A stretch of 7,092 bases of DNA from Planctomycetaceae bacterium (GTDB taxonomy: Bacteria > Planctomycetota > Planctomycetia > Pirellulales > Pirellulaceae), in assembly GCA_005773145.1 (NCBI GenBank), contig SXHS01000147.1, forward strand, positions 1 to 7,092, written 5' to 3'. The notes beneath the pieces are model-generated. The model saw only the letters and a list, made by a program, of their open reading frames with translations, had not been told where the DNA came from and did not search any database. Shown in pieces: positions 6,562 through 7,092 of the stretch. The position numbers and the translations under genes are program-made. The stretch's first letter is position 1, and each line of letters starts with the position of its first letter.

Positions 6562-6580
6562 TTGCGAAAGTTTTTGCGAA
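6562..6580. repeat. Tandem TTGCGAA direct repeat
   Basis: Two identical 7-bp copies start 12 bases apart in the most AT-rich part of the gene-free region. The spacing is near one helical turn, which would suit a regulator binding site upstream of the kinase-like gene. The role is inferred. Confidence 0.3.
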
Positions 6581-6817
6581 TCTAATTTTCATTGTCCGCA
6601 AGGCTGTTAATGCCAGCAAAGTTTCGCGCGACGTGGACCTCGCATGCACATTCGTGGCGGTTGTATCGTTTGCAGGGATTGCAACAGCGTCTGTCACCAA
6701 TGGTGGTATGTGCGGATTGCGCAAAATTTACTGCATCCCTGGGAGGCCCCGCCAACCTGTGCGGTATATTTGGTGGGGCATCTCTCGCGGCCGGTGTCCC
6801 CAAGCACAGGGAAATCT

Positions 6818-7092
6818 ATGTCCAGGACTCCAGCCAATTCAGGTCGAGCGAACGACGCGCCCCCTGGGGACGCGGTGTTGATGTCGTATCGCGATGCTAT
6901 ACGCGCGGCGTTCTCCGAACGATACGAGCTGGCCGAAGGCCCTGTGTGTGTCAGCGCGACGGGACTGGTCGCTCACGGGCGCGATCAGCAAGATGGGCGG
7001 GCGGTCTTCATCAAGATTTTGCCCCGCGACGCGCACAGCGCCGGTTTGCATTTGCGATTGGAACATGAAGCCCGCCGCTTGTGCACGGTGGA
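6818..7092 (+). CDS. Protein-kinase-like protein, N-terminal fragment, cut by window edge
   Basis: The first 91 codons of a gene leaving the window on the right. After about 35 loose residues the sequence RYELAEGP, ATGLVAHGRDQQDGR, AVFIKIL and LRLEHEARRL follows the start of a Ser/Thr kinase fold: two strands, the ATP-contacting Lys66 and a helix-C Glu84. The glycine loop is not the usual GxGxxG. Such degenerate kinase starts are common in very large proteins that join a kinase domain to an ATPase domain, GAF and histidine kinase modules; whether that holds here cannot be seen. The ATG at 6818 has AGGGA 7 bases before it. The frame stays open upstream to 6611, with other possible starts at 6794 (GTG) and 6644 (ATG), so the start is uncertain. 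The third codon position is GC-rich from 6818 on, supporting real coding. Confidence 0.65.
   Translation, partial: MSRTPANSGRANDAPPGDAVLMSYRDAIRAAFSERYELAEGPVCVSATGLVAHGRDQQDGRAVFIKILPRDAHSAGLHLRLEHEARRLCTV

Larger units (their letters stand above)
6342..6817. promoter_or_regulatory. Gene-free divergent promoter region with short palindromes
   Basis: About 475 bp between divergently transcribed genes, less GC-rich than its surroundings around 6551-6600. No plausible gene is seen in any frame. It holds the palindrome TTCGCG-T-CGCGAA (6408-6420), the interrupted palindrome CCGAA-AC-TTCGG (6470-6481), GGGAAACG twice (6443-6450, 6533-6540) and TTGCGAA twice in direct order (6562-6568, 6574-6580). 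These look like operator candidates for one or both flanking genes; no -35/-10 pair could be assigned with confidence. Confidence 0.4.

Noticed and set aside
6644..6817. Upstream extension of the kinase-like gene containing a CxxCxxCxxxC pattern (codons from 6662 to 6694)
   Set aside because: The pattern resembles a 4Fe-4S site, but the ATG at 6644 has no ribosome site and the codon use is less GC-rich at third positions. The open frame here is probably chance; worth checking only if homologues share it.
6592..7068. A 158-codon plus-strand open frame overlapping the kinase-like start
   Set aside because: Its product is Arg/Cys-rich without recognisable motifs, while the frame used from 6818 shows kinase features and GC-rich third positions.

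Overview
The window looks like part of a planctomycete chromosome, probably a Pirellulales relative. This is inferred, not proven. The support is the wording of the REP-associated transposase remnant at the left edge (IHLNPC / HSSFPGYARK style), a stand-alone HPt gene paired with a receiver-HD-GYP gene, a long NfeD protease and moderately high GC. No rRNA, tRNA, CRISPR array or complete mobile element was seen.

Layout, left to right. (1) 1-372, minus strand: a 5'-truncated REP-associated tyrosine transposase (RAYT / Y1_Tnp family) that runs off the left edge. (2) 510-971, plus: a YhcH/YjgK/YiaL (DUF386) family protein. (3) 978-3354, minus: a probable two-gene operon in which a long membrane-bound NfeD serine protease (1777-3354) is followed after 28 bp by an HpcH/HpaI-type aldolase (978-1748); the aldolase ends 6 bp from the end of the yhcH-like gene. 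(4) 3355-3606: a divergent promoter region with a 10-bp inverted repeat whose one arm covers the NfeD start codon. (5) 3607-5125, plus: a tight pair made of a single-domain HPt phosphotransfer protein and a receiver-HD-GYP response regulator, predicted to turn a phosphorelay signal into cyclic-di-GMP breakdown. (6) 5178-5210: a strong GC-rich hairpin between convergent genes. (7) 5244-6341, minus: a SAM-dependent methyltransferase resembling the group often annotated as 3-hydroxypalmitate methyl ester (PhcB-like) biosynthesis proteins. (8) 6342-6817: a gene-free region with several short TTCG/CGAA-type palindromes and repeats. (9) 6818 to the right edge, plus: the N-terminus of a protein-kinase-like protein with a non-canonical glycine loop.

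How the parts may work together. The clearest functional unit is the HPt plus HD-GYP pair; it lacks an adjacent complete histidine kinase, so its phosphodonor lies elsewhere or beyond the right edge. A receiver-HD-GYP protein, a separate HPt and a putative fatty-acid methyltransferase side by side recall the logic of the Rpf (DSF) and Phc (3-OH-PAME) quorum-sensing systems of Proteobacteria. That link is a hypothesis from gene neighbourhood and family resemblance only. Nothing here is certain to be a new system; this cluster is the best candidate.
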